A stretch of DNA of 64,000 nucleotides from Crossiella cryophila (GCF_014204915.1 NZ_JACHMH010000001.1:2935001-2999000); one strand, 5' to 3'. Shown: positions 1-10,755, numbered from the stretch's first letter. The notes: generated from the letters alone by a model not told the origin. Made by a program: numbers and translations.

Positions 1-2131
<2,131 letters not shown>

Positions 2132-2222
2132 CAAAGTTGCTACGCGTCCACTGTGTGGTTCTGAAAGAACCAACTAGATACACCCTGTTTCAGGTGTGTG
2201 TTGGGGTTGTTTTTTTCATAGT
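2132..2222 (+). other. 23S-5S internal transcribed spacer
   Basis: A 91-nt spacer without coding capacity. It contains a perfect 7-bp hairpin (TGGTTCT/AGAACCA, 2156-2172), a weaker ACACC/GGTGT stem around 2180-2200, and a T-run just before 5S. These are plausible processing structures of the rRNA precursor. No tRNA gene is present in the spacer. Confidence 0.7.
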
Positions 2223-2341
2223 GTTTCGGTGGTTATGGCGGAGGGGAAACGCCCGGTCCCATTCCGAACCCGGAAGCTAAGTCCTCCAGCGCCGATGGTA
2301 CTGCATGCGTGAGCGTGTGGGAGAGTAGGACGCCGCCGAAC
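2223..2341 (+). rRNA. rrf: 5S ribosomal RNA
   Basis: A 119-nt 5S rRNA. The conserved core CCGAACCCGGAAGCTAAG and the segment GATGGTACTGC are present. The 5' end (GTTTCGGTGG) pairs with the 3' end (CCGCCGAAC) to form helix I. It lies 91 nt after 23S, as expected for the last gene of an rrn operon. Confidence 0.97.
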
Positions 2342-2348
2342 TAAATTT

Positions 2349-2393
2349 GCGTGTGGCCCCAGAACTTTGGTTCTGGGGCCACACGCTTTTTTT
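2349..2393 (+). terminator. intrinsic terminator of the rrn operon
   Basis: A perfect 17-bp stem (2349-2365 with 2370-2386), a 4-nt TTTG loop and seven T residues (2387-2393). This is a textbook rho-independent terminator 8 nt after 5S, and the only one in the window with a long uninterrupted T-tract directly after a perfect stem of this length. Confidence 0.97.
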
Positions 2394-2444
2394 GCGTTCG
2401 AAAATTGAGTCGCCGGAAGCTCCGGCCCGGCGCACCCTGGGTAC

Positions 2445-3335
2445 ATGGATGCGCAGGTGCACACCAATCCTCAGCTCTTCTGGAAGCTTGCGGGGCCGCA
2501 CTTCCTCGCGGACCCCGTGCGCAATACCGTCGCGATCACCGTCATGGAGCGCTGCCTGGCCGGGACCGAACCCGGTTACACCACTCCGCTCATGCTCACG
2601 GTGCACGACAACTCCGGCGCGTTGGTCGGCGCCAGCCTGCGTACCGCGCCCTGGCCACTGCTCATCGGTGGGCTGCCGCCGGAAACCGTCCCGGCCGCGG
2701 TGGACGCGGTACTCCTGCACGACCCTGGCCTGACCGCGGTGACCGGGCCGCGGGAGGCAGCCGTCACGTTCGCGCGGGCCTGGACCGAGCGGACCGGGCA
2801 GGTGAGCCTGGAGAAGTTGGCGACGCGGTTGTTCCGGCTGGAGGAGTTGACCCCGCCTGCGGTCGCCGGTGCGGCGCGGATTGGCGGGAGGGCTGATCTG
2901 GAGCTGTTGGTGAAGTGGCGGGAGGCGTTCAGCCTGGAACTGGACGGGGTGGGGTATTCGCTGGATGAGCGGGCCGGCGTGCTGGCCGCGTTCGAGGCGG
3001 GGGATCCGCACTTCGTCTGGGAGGTGGACGGGACGCCGGTGTCGTTGGCGTTCACCAATGTGCCCAGCGGGGGAATGGCCAGGGTCCGGTACGTCTACAC
3101 GCCGGTGCGGCACCGGGGGCATGGCTATGCCTCGGCGGCCACGGCGGCGGCCTCGCAGTGGGCGCTCGTCCAGGGCGCGACCGAGGTGCTGTTGTTCACC
3201 GATCTCGGGGATCCGGTGACGAACCGGATCTATCCGCGGCTGGGTTATCGGCCGGTGTTCGACGCTGTGGAGATCGCCTTCTCAGCCGGGACTGCTGACG
3301 GGGCGGTTCCGCACATGCGAGGAGAACACGAGTGA
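2445..3335 (+). CDS. GNAT family N-acetyltransferase
   Basis: Predicted acetyl-CoA-dependent N-acetyltransferase of 296 aa; substrate unknown. The C-terminal part carries the acetyl-CoA binding motif A as RHRGHGYAS (about residues 222-230), then a helix and the typical YPRLGYRPV element. The first 150 residues are poorly conserved and probably a degenerate or accessory GNAT half. There is no clear ribosome binding site. A -10-like CACCCT six nt before the ATG suggests a leaderless transcript. The last 54 bp overlap the convergent Lrp gene. Family assignment is firm; function is not. Confidence 0.88.
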   Translation: MDAQVHTNPQLFWKLAGPHFLADPVRNTVAITVMERCLAGTEPGYTTPLMLTVHDNSGALVGASLRTAPWPLLIGGLPPETVPAAVDAVLLHDPGLTAVTGPREAAVTFARAWTERTGQVSLEKLATRLFRLEELTPPAVAGAARIGGRADLELLVKWREAFSLELDGVGYSLDERAGVLAAFEAGDPHFVWEVDGTPVSLAFTNVPSGGMARVRYVYTPVRHRGHGYASAATAAASQWALVQGATEVLLFTDLGDPVTNRIYPRLGYRPVFDAVEIAFSAGTADGAVPHMRGEHE

Positions 3336-3725
3336 CGTGGTGGTCTCGCCGTACTGCTGCGCGTTGTCGACGAGCTGTTCCAGTTCGGCCATCGACTTAC
3401 ATCGCACCCGCAACAGCCAGCAGTCATCGCCGGTCACGTGGTCGGCGTCGCACACCGACGGCAGGGCCAGCAGCCGCTCGCGGAACCGGGGCGAGTCCAG
3501 GCTTCTGACCCGGACCCGGACGATGGCCTGAATGGGCAGGCCGAGCAGCTGGGGGTCGACCACCGCGGCATAGCCGGTGATCACTCCCAGCTGCTCGAGC
3601 CTGCGCACGCGTTCGGTGGTGGCGGGGGCGGACAGGTTGACCCGGCGGGCCAGCTCGGTGAAGGTCATCCGGCCGTCCTGCTGGAGCAGGTCCAGGATGC
3701 GCCAGTCCAGTTCATCTAGGTCCAC
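3282..3725 (-). CDS. Lrp/AsnC family transcriptional regulator
   Basis: A 147-aa protein with an N-terminal helix-turn-helix (LDELDWRILDLLQQDGRMTF, then a recognition helix around residues 22-45) and a C-terminal RAM/AsnC ligand-binding domain (about 60-135). Such proteins form octamers that bind amino acids and control nearby genes. GTG at 3725 was chosen because GACGAGG lies about 9 nt upstream; a TTG six codons earlier is possible. It is divergent from the rhodanese gene across a 111-bp gap with a repeated AACCAGG motif, so autoregulation and control of the rhodanese gene are likely but unproven. Confidence 0.9.
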   Translation of the reverse strand: MDLDELDWRILDLLQQDGRMTFTELARRVNLSAPATTERVRRLEQLGVITGYAAVVDPQLLGLPIQAIVRVRVRSLDSPRFRERLLALPSVCDADHVTGDDCWLLRVRCKSMAELEQLVDNAQQYGETTTSLVFSSHVRNRPVSSPG

Positions 3726-3836
3726 GCAACAAATCCTCGTCAAAGCTAGGTTTTCGCGGGGAAACACAGGCACAACCAGGCTAGAACCAGGAACGCCCCA
3801 TGTTCGAGGGCGTCCCACTGCCCGAGAATTTCCAGC

Positions 3837-4373
3837 ATGCAGACCACTTCGCACGTGCTTTCCCTGCCGGTGGCCGAGCCCGCCGTGGCGGCCGCGCACT
3901 TCGCCGCCGAACTCGCCTTCGAGGCCGATCCGGACGACGTGCACCGGGACCTGGTGGCCGGCACGGTCACCGGTTACGTGCTGGTGGAGTGCAGGCGGCC
4001 GGAGGCGTTCGCGGCGGCCAGGATCCCCGGTGCGATCAACCTGCCCTACGCCACGCTGACCGAGGAGAACACCGCGCACCTGGACCGCGACCTGGTCTAC
4101 CTCTGCTACTGCGAGAGCTTCCAGTGCAACGCCGCGACCAAGGGTGCCGCCCGGCTGGCCGGGCTGGGATTCAAGGTGAAGCGGCTGGCCGGGGGGATTC
4201 AGGCCTGGATCGGGGCGGACTATCCGATCGAGGGTGACGCGGTGGTTGGGGGCGATGTGAGGGACGCGGCTGTGGCCGGTGGCGGGCCGGGCGCGGCGGG
4301 GCCGGGCGTGGCTGCGCCGGGGGTGCGGGGAGCGGGTGATCACATCCACCGGGCGGTGGCCTGCGCCTGCTAG
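3837..4373 (+). CDS. rhodanese-like domain protein
   Basis: Single rhodanese domain in the first 130 residues of 178: CRRPEAFAAARIPGAINLPY, then the active-site region CYCESFQCNAATKGA and the closing GGIQAW. The likely persulfide cysteine is the one in SFQCNAATK, in the position seen in rhodanese-related proteins of this subtype. Two further cysteines sit just before it. The last 45 residues are a Gly/Ala/Pro-rich tail without recognisable fold. Sulfur transfer is the general family role; no acceptor is known. It is divergent from the Lrp/AsnC regulator. Confidence 0.85.
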   Translation: MQTTSHVLSLPVAEPAVAAAHFAAELAFEADPDDVHRDLVAGTVTGYVLVECRRPEAFAAARIPGAINLPYATLTEENTAHLDRDLVYLCYCESFQCNAATKGAARLAGLGFKVKRLAGGIQAWIGADYPIEGDAVVGGDVRDAAVAGGGPGAAGPGVAAPGVRGAGDHIHRAVACAC

Positions 4374-4384
4374 GGAGCAGCGCC

Positions 4385-4390
4385 TAGGCT
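4385..4390 (+). promoter_or_regulatory. putative -10 hexamer, leaderless start of the glnE operon
   Basis: TAGGCT lies 7 nt before the ATG at 4398, so transcription would start at the initiation codon. There is no Shine-Dalgarno sequence in front of this gene. No clear -35 is visible. Confidence 0.45.
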
Positions 4391-4397
4391 TTCTCCC

Positions 4398-5144
4398 ATG
4401 ACCTCGGTGCTTGTCATCCAGCCTTCCGACCTGGATCCGCTCGGCCCGCTCGCCGACTGGCTGCTGGATGCCGGTGCCGAGATCCACCTGGTCCGGGCCG
4501 GGCAGGAACCCATCCCGGCCAGCATGGAGGGCTACCAGGCGCTGGTGTGCCTGGGCGGGGAGATGGGCGCCTACGACGACGCCGAACACCCCTGGCTCAA
4601 GGACATCCGGGCGCTGCTGGCCAACGCGGTCGGTCGGCGGGTGCCGGTGCTGGGCATCTGCCTCGGCGGGCAGCTCCTGGCCGCGGCCACCGGAGGCCAG
4701 GTCCGGCCGGGCGCGGTGGGGCCCGAGGTGGGCACCCTGCTGATCGCCAAGCGGGACGCGGCGGCGGGGGATCCGCTGTTCGAGCCGTTGCCGATGACGC
4801 CTGATGTGCTCCAGTACCACGTGGACGAGATCTTCACGCTGCCCGGCGGCGCGGTCCTGCTGGCCTCCTCGCCGAAGTACGTCAACCAGGCGTTCCGGGT
4901 GGGGGACAACGCCTATGGACTCCAGTTCCACATCGAGACCACCCCGGAACTGGTCCAGCGCTGGGCCGAGCACTCCCCGGAGGAGGCCGCGTTCGCGCCG
5001 CGTGGGCATCTGGAGCACGACCACCTGGTCGAGCGGCATCAGGACCTGGCCGAGGTGTGGCAGCCGTTCACCGAGCGGTTCGTCCGGCTCGCCGCCGGGG
5101 AGCTGAGCCCGGCGGCGCCCGGCCGGCGCCTGCCGCTGGTGTAG
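4398..5144 (+). CDS. class I glutamine amidotransferase domain protein
   Basis: Stand-alone class I glutamine amidotransferase of 248 aa. The nucleophile elbow GICLGGQ holds Cys88. The other triad residues are His178 and Glu180 in FHIE. It should hydrolyse glutamine and pass ammonia to an acceptor, or act as a GMP-synthase-like hydrolase; the acceptor is not evident. It lies only 3 nt upstream of glnE. The two genes are therefore almost surely one transcript, which suggests a role in glutamine-linked nitrogen metabolism. Confidence 0.9.
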   Translation: MTSVLVIQPSDLDPLGPLADWLLDAGAEIHLVRAGQEPIPASMEGYQALVCLGGEMGAYDDAEHPWLKDIRALLANAVGRRVPVLGICLGGQLLAAATGGQVRPGAVGPEVGTLLIAKRDAAAGDPLFEPLPMTPDVLQYHVDEIFTLPGGAVLLASSPKYVNQAFRVGDNAYGLQFHIETTPELVQRWAEHSPEEAAFAPRGHLEHDHLVERHQDLAEVWQPFTERFVRLAAGELSPAAPGRRLPLV

Positions 5145-5147
5145 CGG

Positions 5148-8100
5148 ATGACCTTCACCGATCCCAGCCGGGCCACGCCCTCGCCCGCGCGGTTCGGGCT
5201 GACCGATCCGCGCGCGGCCGACCTGCTCGGCGAGGTCGGCTGGTGGGGCAGGCTGGGTGCGGAGACCAAGCTCGCCGCGCTCTCTCGCAGCGCCGATCCC
5301 GATCTGACCCTGCGCTGCCTGGTCCGGCTGCGCGAGGCCCTTGGCGATGGCTGGCCCGCCCTGGATGAACGGCTGCGCACCGAGACCGGGCTGCGCACCA
5401 GGTTGTTCGCGGTGTTCGGGGCCTCCAGCGCGCTGGCCGACTTCGTCATCGCCGAACCCGCCCGGCTGGAAGTGCTCGACGGCGCACTGGACGCGCCGCT
5501 GCCCGAGGTCGCCGAACTGACCGCGCGGCTGCTCGCCGCGGTCGGCGCCGATCCCGCGCACCCGGTGTGGCGGGCCCGGCTCCGCGGGCCGGAGGCGGTG
5601 CGCGCGCTGCGCGAGGCATACCGGCTGGAGCTGTTGCGGATCGCCGCCGCCGACCTCGCGCACACCATCGACGGCGACGCCCCGCAGGTCTCCTACGAGA
5701 ACGTGGCCGCACTGCTCTCCGACCTGGCCGGGGCCGCCCTGCAGGCCGCGCTGGCCGTGGGTGTGCTGGAGATCGTGCCCGCGGACACCGATGAGTTGCC
5801 CTGCCGGATCGCGGTGATCGCGATGGGCAAGTGCGGGGCGCGGGAACTCAACTACGTCAGCGATGTCGACGTCATCTTCGTGGCCGAGGGCGATATCGGC
5901 GTGGCCACCCGGCTGGCCGCCGCCCTGATGCGGGTCGCCGGTGAGGCCTGTTTCCAGGTGGACGCGGCGCTGCGGCCCGAGGGCAAGGCCGGCGCGCTGG
6001 TACGCACCCTGGACGGGCACATCGCCTACTACAAGCGGTGGGCGCGGACCTGGGAGTTCCAGGCGCTGCTCAAGGCGCGGCCGGTGGCCGGGGACGCCGA
6101 ACTCGGTCAGTCCTATGTGGACTCACTCTCGCCGATGGTGTGGTCGGCCGGCGACCGGGACCACTTCGTGGCCGATGTGCAGGCCATGCGGCGCAAGGTC
6201 GAGGAGCACGTGCCAGCCGGGCTGGGCGACCGGGAGCTGAAACTCGGCCGCGGCGGGCTGCGGGATGTCGAGTTCGCGGTGCAGCTGCTGCAACTGGTGC
6301 ACGGGCGCGGCGCGGCCGAACTCCGTGTTCTGTCCACAATGGACGCGTTGCGGGTGCTGGGGCACGGTGGTTACGTCGGCCGCGCGGACGCGGCGGGGCT
6401 GGCCGAGTCCTACCGGTTCCTGCGCACCCTGGAGCATCGCCTGCAGCTGCAACGGTTGCGGCGCACCCACCTCTTCCCCGCCGACGACGACCGCCTCGGC
6501 CTGCGCTGGCTGGCCCGCGCCGCCGGGGTCCGGCCGGACGGGCGGCGCAGCTCGGGCACGGTGCTGCAGGCCGAGTTCCGCTCGCACTGCAACCGGGTCC
6601 GGCGGCTGCACGAGAAACTGTTCTACCGGCCGCTGCTGGAGGCGGTGGCCAGGGTGCCCAGCGAGGCACTGCGACTGTCCACCGAATCGGCCAAGCTGCG
6701 CCTGGCCGCGCTCGGCTACGCCTCCCCGGACGGCGCGCTACGGCACATCGAGGCGCTGACCACCGGGGTGTCCCGGCGGGCCGCGATCCAGGGCGCGCTG
6801 CTGCCGGTGCTGCTGGACCTGTTCGCGCACAGCCCCGACCCCGACGGCGCACTGCTGGCCTACCGCCGGGTGTCCGAGGCGCTGGCCACCACGCCCTGGT
6901 ACCTGCGGCTGCTGCGCGATGAGGGCGCGGTGGCCGACCGGCTGGCCTTCCTGCTGGGCACCTCGCGGACGGTGCCGGACCTGCTGGTGCGCGCGCCGGA
7001 GGTGCTGCGGCTGCTCGCCGACACCCCCGCGCTGGCCGGCCGCGAACCAGCCGAGGTGGCGATCTCCTTGCGCCGCACCGTGGCCCGCTACGCCGACCCG
7101 GTCACCGCGGTCACCGCCGCGCGCTCGATGCGCCGCCACGAACTGCTCAGGGTGGCCTGCGCTGACCTGCTCGGCGAACTGGCACTGCCCGCGGTGTGCG
7201 CCGCGCTGAGCAGCGTGTGGGTGGCGGTGCTGGAGGCCGCGGTGGACGCGGCCTGCCGCGCGGTCGCCGCCGAACGCGGGTCGCAACCGGCCAGGATCGC
7301 GGTGATCGGCATGGGCCGCCTCGGCGGCGCCGAACTCGGCTACAGCTCCGACGCCGACGTGCTCTTCGTGTGCGAACCCGTTGCGGGCGCTGACGAAACC
7401 GAGGCGGTGCGGTACGCGGCCGCGGTCGCCGAACTCATCCGGCGACTGCTCGGCGCGCCCAGCCAGGACCCGGCGCTACAGGTCGACGCCGACCTGCGCC
7501 CGGAGGGTCGCAGCGGGCCGCTGGTGCGCACCCTGGAGTCCTACCGCGCCTACTACGCCCAGTGGGCCGAGGTGTGGGAGCAGCAGGCGCTGCTGCGTGC
7601 CCGGCCGGTGGCAGGCGATCCCGAACTGGGGCAACGCTTTGTCGAGATGATCGACCCGGTGCGCTACCCGGCGGCCGGACTCGACCACGCCAGCGTGCTG
7701 CAGATCCGGCGGATCAAGGCCAGGGTGGACGCCGAACGGCTGCCCCGCGGCGCCGATCCGGCCACCCACACCAAACTCGGCCGCGGCGGACTGGCCGACG
7801 TCGAGTGGACGCTGCAGGTGCTCCAGCTCCAGCACGCGCACACCGTGCCCGCCCTCCGCACCCCGTCCACGGTGCGGGGACTGGCGGCCGCGGCGGCCGA
7901 GGGACTGGTCCAGCCCGCCGACGCCGCCGCGTTGCAGGCGGCCTGGGACATGGCCACCAGGGCCCGCAACGCGGCCACCCTGGTCCGCGGCAAACCCACC
8001 GACCAGCTGCCCCGGCAGGGCCGCGAGCTGGCCGCGGTGGCCAGGGCCATGGGCTACCCGGCCACGGCCGACCCCGGTGAGTTCATCGACGAGTACCGCC

Positions 8101-8153
8101 GGGTAACCCGTCGTGCTCGGGCGGTGGTGGAGCGGCTGTTCTACGATTCCTGA
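5148..8153 (+). CDS. glnE: bifunctional glutamine synthetase adenylyltransferase/adenylyl-removing enzyme
   Basis: GlnE adds AMP to, and removes it from, the regulatory tyrosine of glutamine synthetase. At 1001 aa it has the full bidomain length. The N-terminal adenylyl-removing nucleotidyltransferase motif ELNYVSDVDVIF is near residue 232, and the C-terminal adenylylating copy AELGYSSDADVLF near residue 727. Each is followed by a helical GlnD-type linker with KLGRGGLRDVE or KLGRGGLADVE. Its target GlnA is encoded about 9 kb downstream on the other strand, with the target tyrosine present. The stop is 2 nt before the next gene. Confidence 0.98.
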   Translation: MTFTDPSRATPSPARFGLTDPRAADLLGEVGWWGRLGAETKLAALSRSADPDLTLRCLVRLREALGDGWPALDERLRTETGLRTRLFAVFGASSALADFVIAEPARLEVLDGALDAPLPEVAELTARLLAAVGADPAHPVWRARLRGPEAVRALREAYRLELLRIAAADLAHTIDGDAPQVSYENVAALLSDLAGAALQAALAVGVLEIVPADTDELPCRIAVIAMGKCGARELNYVSDVDVIFVAEGDIGVATRLAAALMRVAGEACFQVDAALRPEGKAGALVRTLDGHIAYYKRWARTWEFQALLKARPVAGDAELGQSYVDSLSPMVWSAGDRDHFVADVQAMRRKVEEHVPAGLGDRELKLGRGGLRDVEFAVQLLQLVHGRGAAELRVLSTMDALRVLGHGGYVGRADAAGLAESYRFLRTLEHRLQLQRLRRTHLFPADDDRLGLRWLARAAGVRPDGRRSSGTVLQAEFRSHCNRVRRLHEKLFYRPLLEAVARVPSEALRLSTESAKLRLAALGYASPDGALRHIEALTTGVSRRAAIQGALLPVLLDLFAHSPDPDGALLAYRRVSEALATTPWYLRLLRDEGAVADRLAFLLGTSRTVPDLLVRAPEVLRLLADTPALAGREPAEVAISLRRTVARYADPVTAVTAARSMRRHELLRVACADLLGELALPAVCAALSSVWVAVLEAAVDAACRAVAAERGSQPARIAVIGMGRLGGAELGYSSDADVLFVCEPVAGADETEAVRYAAAVAELIRRLLGAPSQDPALQVDADLRPEGRSGPLVRTLESYRAYYAQWAEVWEQQALLRARPVAGDPELGQRFVEMIDPVRYPAAGLDHASVLQIRRIKARVDAERLPRGADPATHTKLGRGGLADVEWTLQVLQLQHAHTVPALRTPSTVRGLAAAAAEGLVQPADAAALQAAWDMATRARNAATLVRGKPTDQLPRQGRELAAVARAMGYPATADPGEFIDEYRRVTRRARAVVERLFYDS

Positions 8154-8155
8154 GA

Positions 8156-9088
8156 GTGAAGGCAATCGCGTTCGACGAGTTCGGCGGCCCCGAGGTACTA
8201 CGCCTGCGGGAACTGCCCGAACCGCTCCTCGGCCCGGAGAACTCGCTCATCCAGGTGCGTGCCGCGGGGGTGAACCCGGTGGACTTCAAGATCCGCCTGG
8301 GTTACCTCCAGGGCACCATGCCGCACCACCTGCCGCTGATCCCCGGCTGGGACGTGGCCGGTGTGGTCACCGCGGTGTTCCCCAACGTCACCGAGTTCGC
8401 CCCCGGTGACGAGGTGTTCGGCTACATCCGCAAGGACAGCGTGGAACACGGCGCCTACGCCGAACAGGTCGCCGCCCCGCAGCGCGCCATCGTGCGCAAA
8501 CCGGCCGGTCTGGACTGGGTGACCGCGGGTGCGCTGCCGCTGGTCGGCCTGACCGCGCTGCAGGCCCTGCGCGCGGCAGGCGTCGGTGACGGCGACACCG
8601 TGGTGGTGCACGCCGCCGCGGGCGGGGTCGGCCACGTCGCGGTGCAGCTGGCCAGGGAACTGGGCGCCAAGCGGGTGATCGGCACCGCCTCCGAGCGCAA
8701 CCACGACTACCTGCGCGAACTGGGCGCCGAACCGGTCACCTACGGCGACGGGCTGGTGCAGCGGGTGGCCGCGCTGGTCGGTGGCGACGGCAAGGTGGAC
8801 GCCGCGATCGACCTGATCGGCGGCCAGGCGCTCACCGACTCACCCCAGCTGGTCCGCGACCCGGCCCGGCACTCCTCGATCGTCGGCGGCGAGGTGCTGG
8901 CCCAGGGCGGCCGCTACGTCTTCGCCCAGGCGGACAAGGAGCAGCTCACCTTCCTGGGCGAGCTGGCCGCCAGTGGCCGGCTGCGGGTGGACGTGCAGCA
9001 GACCTTCCCGCTGGCCGAAGCCGCCGCGGCGCACCGCCTCCTGGAGGAGGGGCACGTCCGCGGCAAGCTGGTTCTGGTGGTGGACTGA
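8156..9088 (+). CDS. zinc-independent quinone oxidoreductase-like MDR protein
   Basis: NADPH-dependent medium-chain dehydrogenase/reductase of the quinone oxidoreductase type, 310 aa. It has an N-terminal GroES-like domain (about 1-120) and a Rossmann domain with AAAGGVGHVAVQ near residue 151. Catalytic zinc ligands are absent, as usual for this subfamily. The GTG start is only 2 nt after the glnE stop, so it is the third gene of that operon. A role in nitrogen control is not implied by the sequence. Substrate unknown. Confidence 0.88.
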   Translation: MKAIAFDEFGGPEVLRLRELPEPLLGPENSLIQVRAAGVNPVDFKIRLGYLQGTMPHHLPLIPGWDVAGVVTAVFPNVTEFAPGDEVFGYIRKDSVEHGAYAEQVAAPQRAIVRKPAGLDWVTAGALPLVGLTALQALRAAGVGDGDTVVVHAAAGGVGHVAVQLARELGAKRVIGTASERNHDYLRELGAEPVTYGDGLVQRVAALVGGDGKVDAAIDLIGGQALTDSPQLVRDPARHSSIVGGEVLAQGGRYVFAQADKEQLTFLGELAASGRLRVDVQQTFPLAEAAAAHRLLEEGHVRGKLVLVVD

Positions 9089-9089
9089 G

Positions 9090-9359
9090 TTACGGCGTGG
9101 CTTCCCCGGCGGGCACGGCGGCGATCTCCTCGTCGTCGTCCTCGTCGGTGAGGTCGTCCTCGTCTTCTTCCAGCGGCGGCGCGTCGTAGACGTCGACCAC
9201 CCACTCCTCCAGCACGACCTCGCCGCTGTCGTCGTTGGCGCCCTGCAGGACCATGCGGTTGCGCACGGTCACGCCGAGTCCGAGCCGCTCGGCGGCCTCC
9301 AGGGACTCGACCGCGTCGGCGAGATTGTCGTAGAAGTGGCTGACAATGCGGGTGGGCAC
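9090..9359 (-). CDS. conserved hypothetical protein with acidic tail
   Basis: A short protein of 89 aa: an N-terminal folded-looking part (TRIVSHFYDNLADAVESLEA, then VTVRNRMVLQG) and a tail of Asp/Glu runs from about residue 60. The tail resembles those of proteins that bind basic partners. The start was set at GTG 9359 because GAAGAAGAG lies 8 nt upstream; GTG 9392 would add 11 residues. It ends 1 nt from the convergent oxidoreductase stop. The family is not recognised and no function is proposed. Confidence 0.7.
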   Translation of the reverse strand: MPTRIVSHFYDNLADAVESLEAAERLGLGVTVRNRMVLQGANDDSGEVVLEEWVVDVYDAPPLEEDEDDLTDEDDDEEIAAVPAGEATP

Positions 9360-9440
9360 ATCGGGCTCTTCTTCGCGGAGACTGTCGGTCACGCCTGGCA
9401 AGCTACTCGCCGAGGAGCCGGAGTGCGGGGAGGCACGAGC

Positions 9441-9899
9441 GTGATCAGCGAGGCGGACTATCTGTTCTTCGTCGACCGGGCACTGGACGGCATGACCGGC
9501 GTGCTGCTGGAGCTGGGCGATGAGCTGGCCAACCGGAAACCGGACCTGCCTGGCGCGAACACGCCCTACCAGATCCTGACCCACTGCCTTGGCGTGGTCG
9601 CCTTCTGGGGCGGGCAGGTGGTGGCCGGGCGAGAGGTCGAACGAGACCGTCCGGCCGAGTTCACCGCGGCCGGGCCGGTGGCCGAACTGGTCGAGCGGAC
9701 CGCGGCGGTGCGGGCCCGCTTCGGCGCGGACGTGGCAGGCGCCGAGTACGACCAGCCGGTCCGGCGGGAGCCGCCACCGCACTGGCGCACCTTCCCCGGC
9801 GGCATCAGCCAGGGCGCGGCGCTGCAGCACGTCTACGAGGAGCTGGCGCAGCATCACGGTCAGCTCCAGGTCACCAGGGATGCCCTGCTCGGCGGTTGA
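9441..9899 (+). CDS. DinB/DUF664-like putative metal-dependent protein
   Basis: A 152-aa four-helix protein of the DinB/mycothiol-transferase-like superfamily. Candidate metal-binding histidines are His48 (ILTHCLG) and His130/His138 in the C-terminal HVYEELAQHHGQLQ segment, the typical EELAQHxGQ signature. In actinobacteria such proteins include mycothiol-dependent transferases. The GTG at 9441 is preceded by GGGGAGG at 9427-9433. It is divergent from the acidic-tail gene. Exact substrate unknown. Confidence 0.8.
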   Translation: MISEADYLFFVDRALDGMTGVLLELGDELANRKPDLPGANTPYQILTHCLGVVAFWGGQVVAGREVERDRPAEFTAAGPVAELVERTAAVRARFGADVAGAEYDQPVRREPPPHWRTFPGGISQGAALQHVYEELAQHHGQLQVTRDALLGG

Positions 9900-9950
9900 G
9901 CGTTCACCGCGGTCTGCCAGGATGAGGGCTGTCGTCCAGGAGGAGTGAGA

Positions 9951-10379
9951 GTGGCCATCTCCCGCGCCAGCGCGTCCCTGCGGTTGTTCAGCACCAAGGC
10001 CGCCGCGGCCGTGGTCACCGAGACCCTCGGGCTGGACCCGACCACCGCCGCCGAGCGCGGTGAGCCGATCGGCAAGAGCATCTCGACCCTGCGCGAGCAG
10101 TCCATGTGGCTGCTGGAGAGCGAGGCCGAGCCGACCGAGCCGCTCTCCGCGCACCTGGAGTGGCTGCTCGACGAGCTGGACGGGAAGCTGGGCGCCCTCG
10201 CCGGGCTCAGCGGCGACTTCGAGGTCGACGTGTGGTGCACGGTGGAGGCCACCAACGGCCAGGGTCAGCTCACCTTCACCCCGGCGCTGACCGCCCGGCT
10301 GGCCGGCCTGCCCTGCCCGTTCTCGGTCGACCTGTACCTCGGCGATGCCGAGGATGAGGACGAAGAGGACGAATTCTGA
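9951..10379 (+). CDS. DUF4279 domain-containing protein
   Basis: A 142-aa protein fitting the DUF4279 pattern: ASLRLFSTKA at the start, LGLDPTTAAERGEPIG, STLREQSMWLLES, and a C-terminal FEVDVWCTVEATNGQG segment. An acidic tail follows (DAEDEDEEDEF). The function of the family is unknown. GTG 9951 was preferred over GTG 9945 because AGGAGG (9938-9943) lies directly against 9945 but at proper distance from 9951. Confidence 0.82.
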   Translation: MAISRASASLRLFSTKAAAAVVTETLGLDPTTAAERGEPIGKSISTLREQSMWLLESEAEPTEPLSAHLEWLLDELDGKLGALAGLSGDFEVDVWCTVEATNGQGQLTFTPALTARLAGLPCPFSVDLYLGDAEDEDEEDEF

Positions 10380-10484
10380 AGATCTTGTCCAGGTATCCGG
10401 AGCAACTCCAGGGTGCACGGCGGATTGTCATCTCGCGCGGGTAAACGCTGGTCAACGGCGTGCTGGCGATCGTTTGCGCGGCCT

Positions 10485-10500
10485 TCGGAATCGATTCCGA
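10485..10500. promoter_or_regulatory. perfect 16-bp palindrome, candidate operator
   Basis: TCGGAATCGATTCCGA reads the same on both strands. It lies in the 214-bp gap before the 53-aa gene and about 95 bp upstream of its start, where a dimeric regulator could bind. No transcription factor can be named. Confidence 0.4.
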
Positions 10501-10593
10501 TGCGCTCCGCTGTCACAGATTCGCCTGATGGGGTGACGCGGACCGGCCTAGCCTCGTGGGCAGTTGGTTAGTACCCGGCTGGAGGAGGACGTA

Positions 10594-10755
10594 ATGGTCG
10601 AGCAGAACGGGCAGTCGCCACGGGCCGCCAGTGACCAGGCCGCTCGGACATCGCCGGTGCACCGTGCCCCCTCGCCCATGCTGTTGGCCGAGGCCGCGCG
10701 CGCCCGCAAGGAACGGGCCCAGGCGGAGACCCAGCCCCAGGAGCACCAGTCCTGA
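10594..10755 (+). CDS. small conserved-looking hypothetical protein (53 aa)
   Basis: A short hydrophilic protein, rich in Ala, Gln, Glu and Arg. A predicted helix MLLAEAARARKERAQAE occupies the C-terminal half. The ATG has one of the best ribosome binding sites in the window (GGAGGAGG at 10581-10588), and a stem-loop follows the stop, so translation is credible despite the size. No signal peptide or membrane segment. Function unknown. Confidence 0.65.
   Translation: MVEQNGQSPRAASDQAARTSPVHRAPSPMLLAEAARARKERAQAETQPQEHQS

Noticed and set aside
2394-2444. tRNA or second rRNA gene after 5S
   Set aside because: No cloverleaf or rRNA motif follows the terminator; the next feature is the GNAT gene.
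3282-6020. A 912-aa minus-strand open frame
   Set aside because: Only its last 147 codons form a gene (Lrp/AsnC). The rest is antisense to the rhodanese, amidotransferase and glnE genes and has low-complexity Arg/Gly/Gln content typical of shadow frames in high-G+C DNA.
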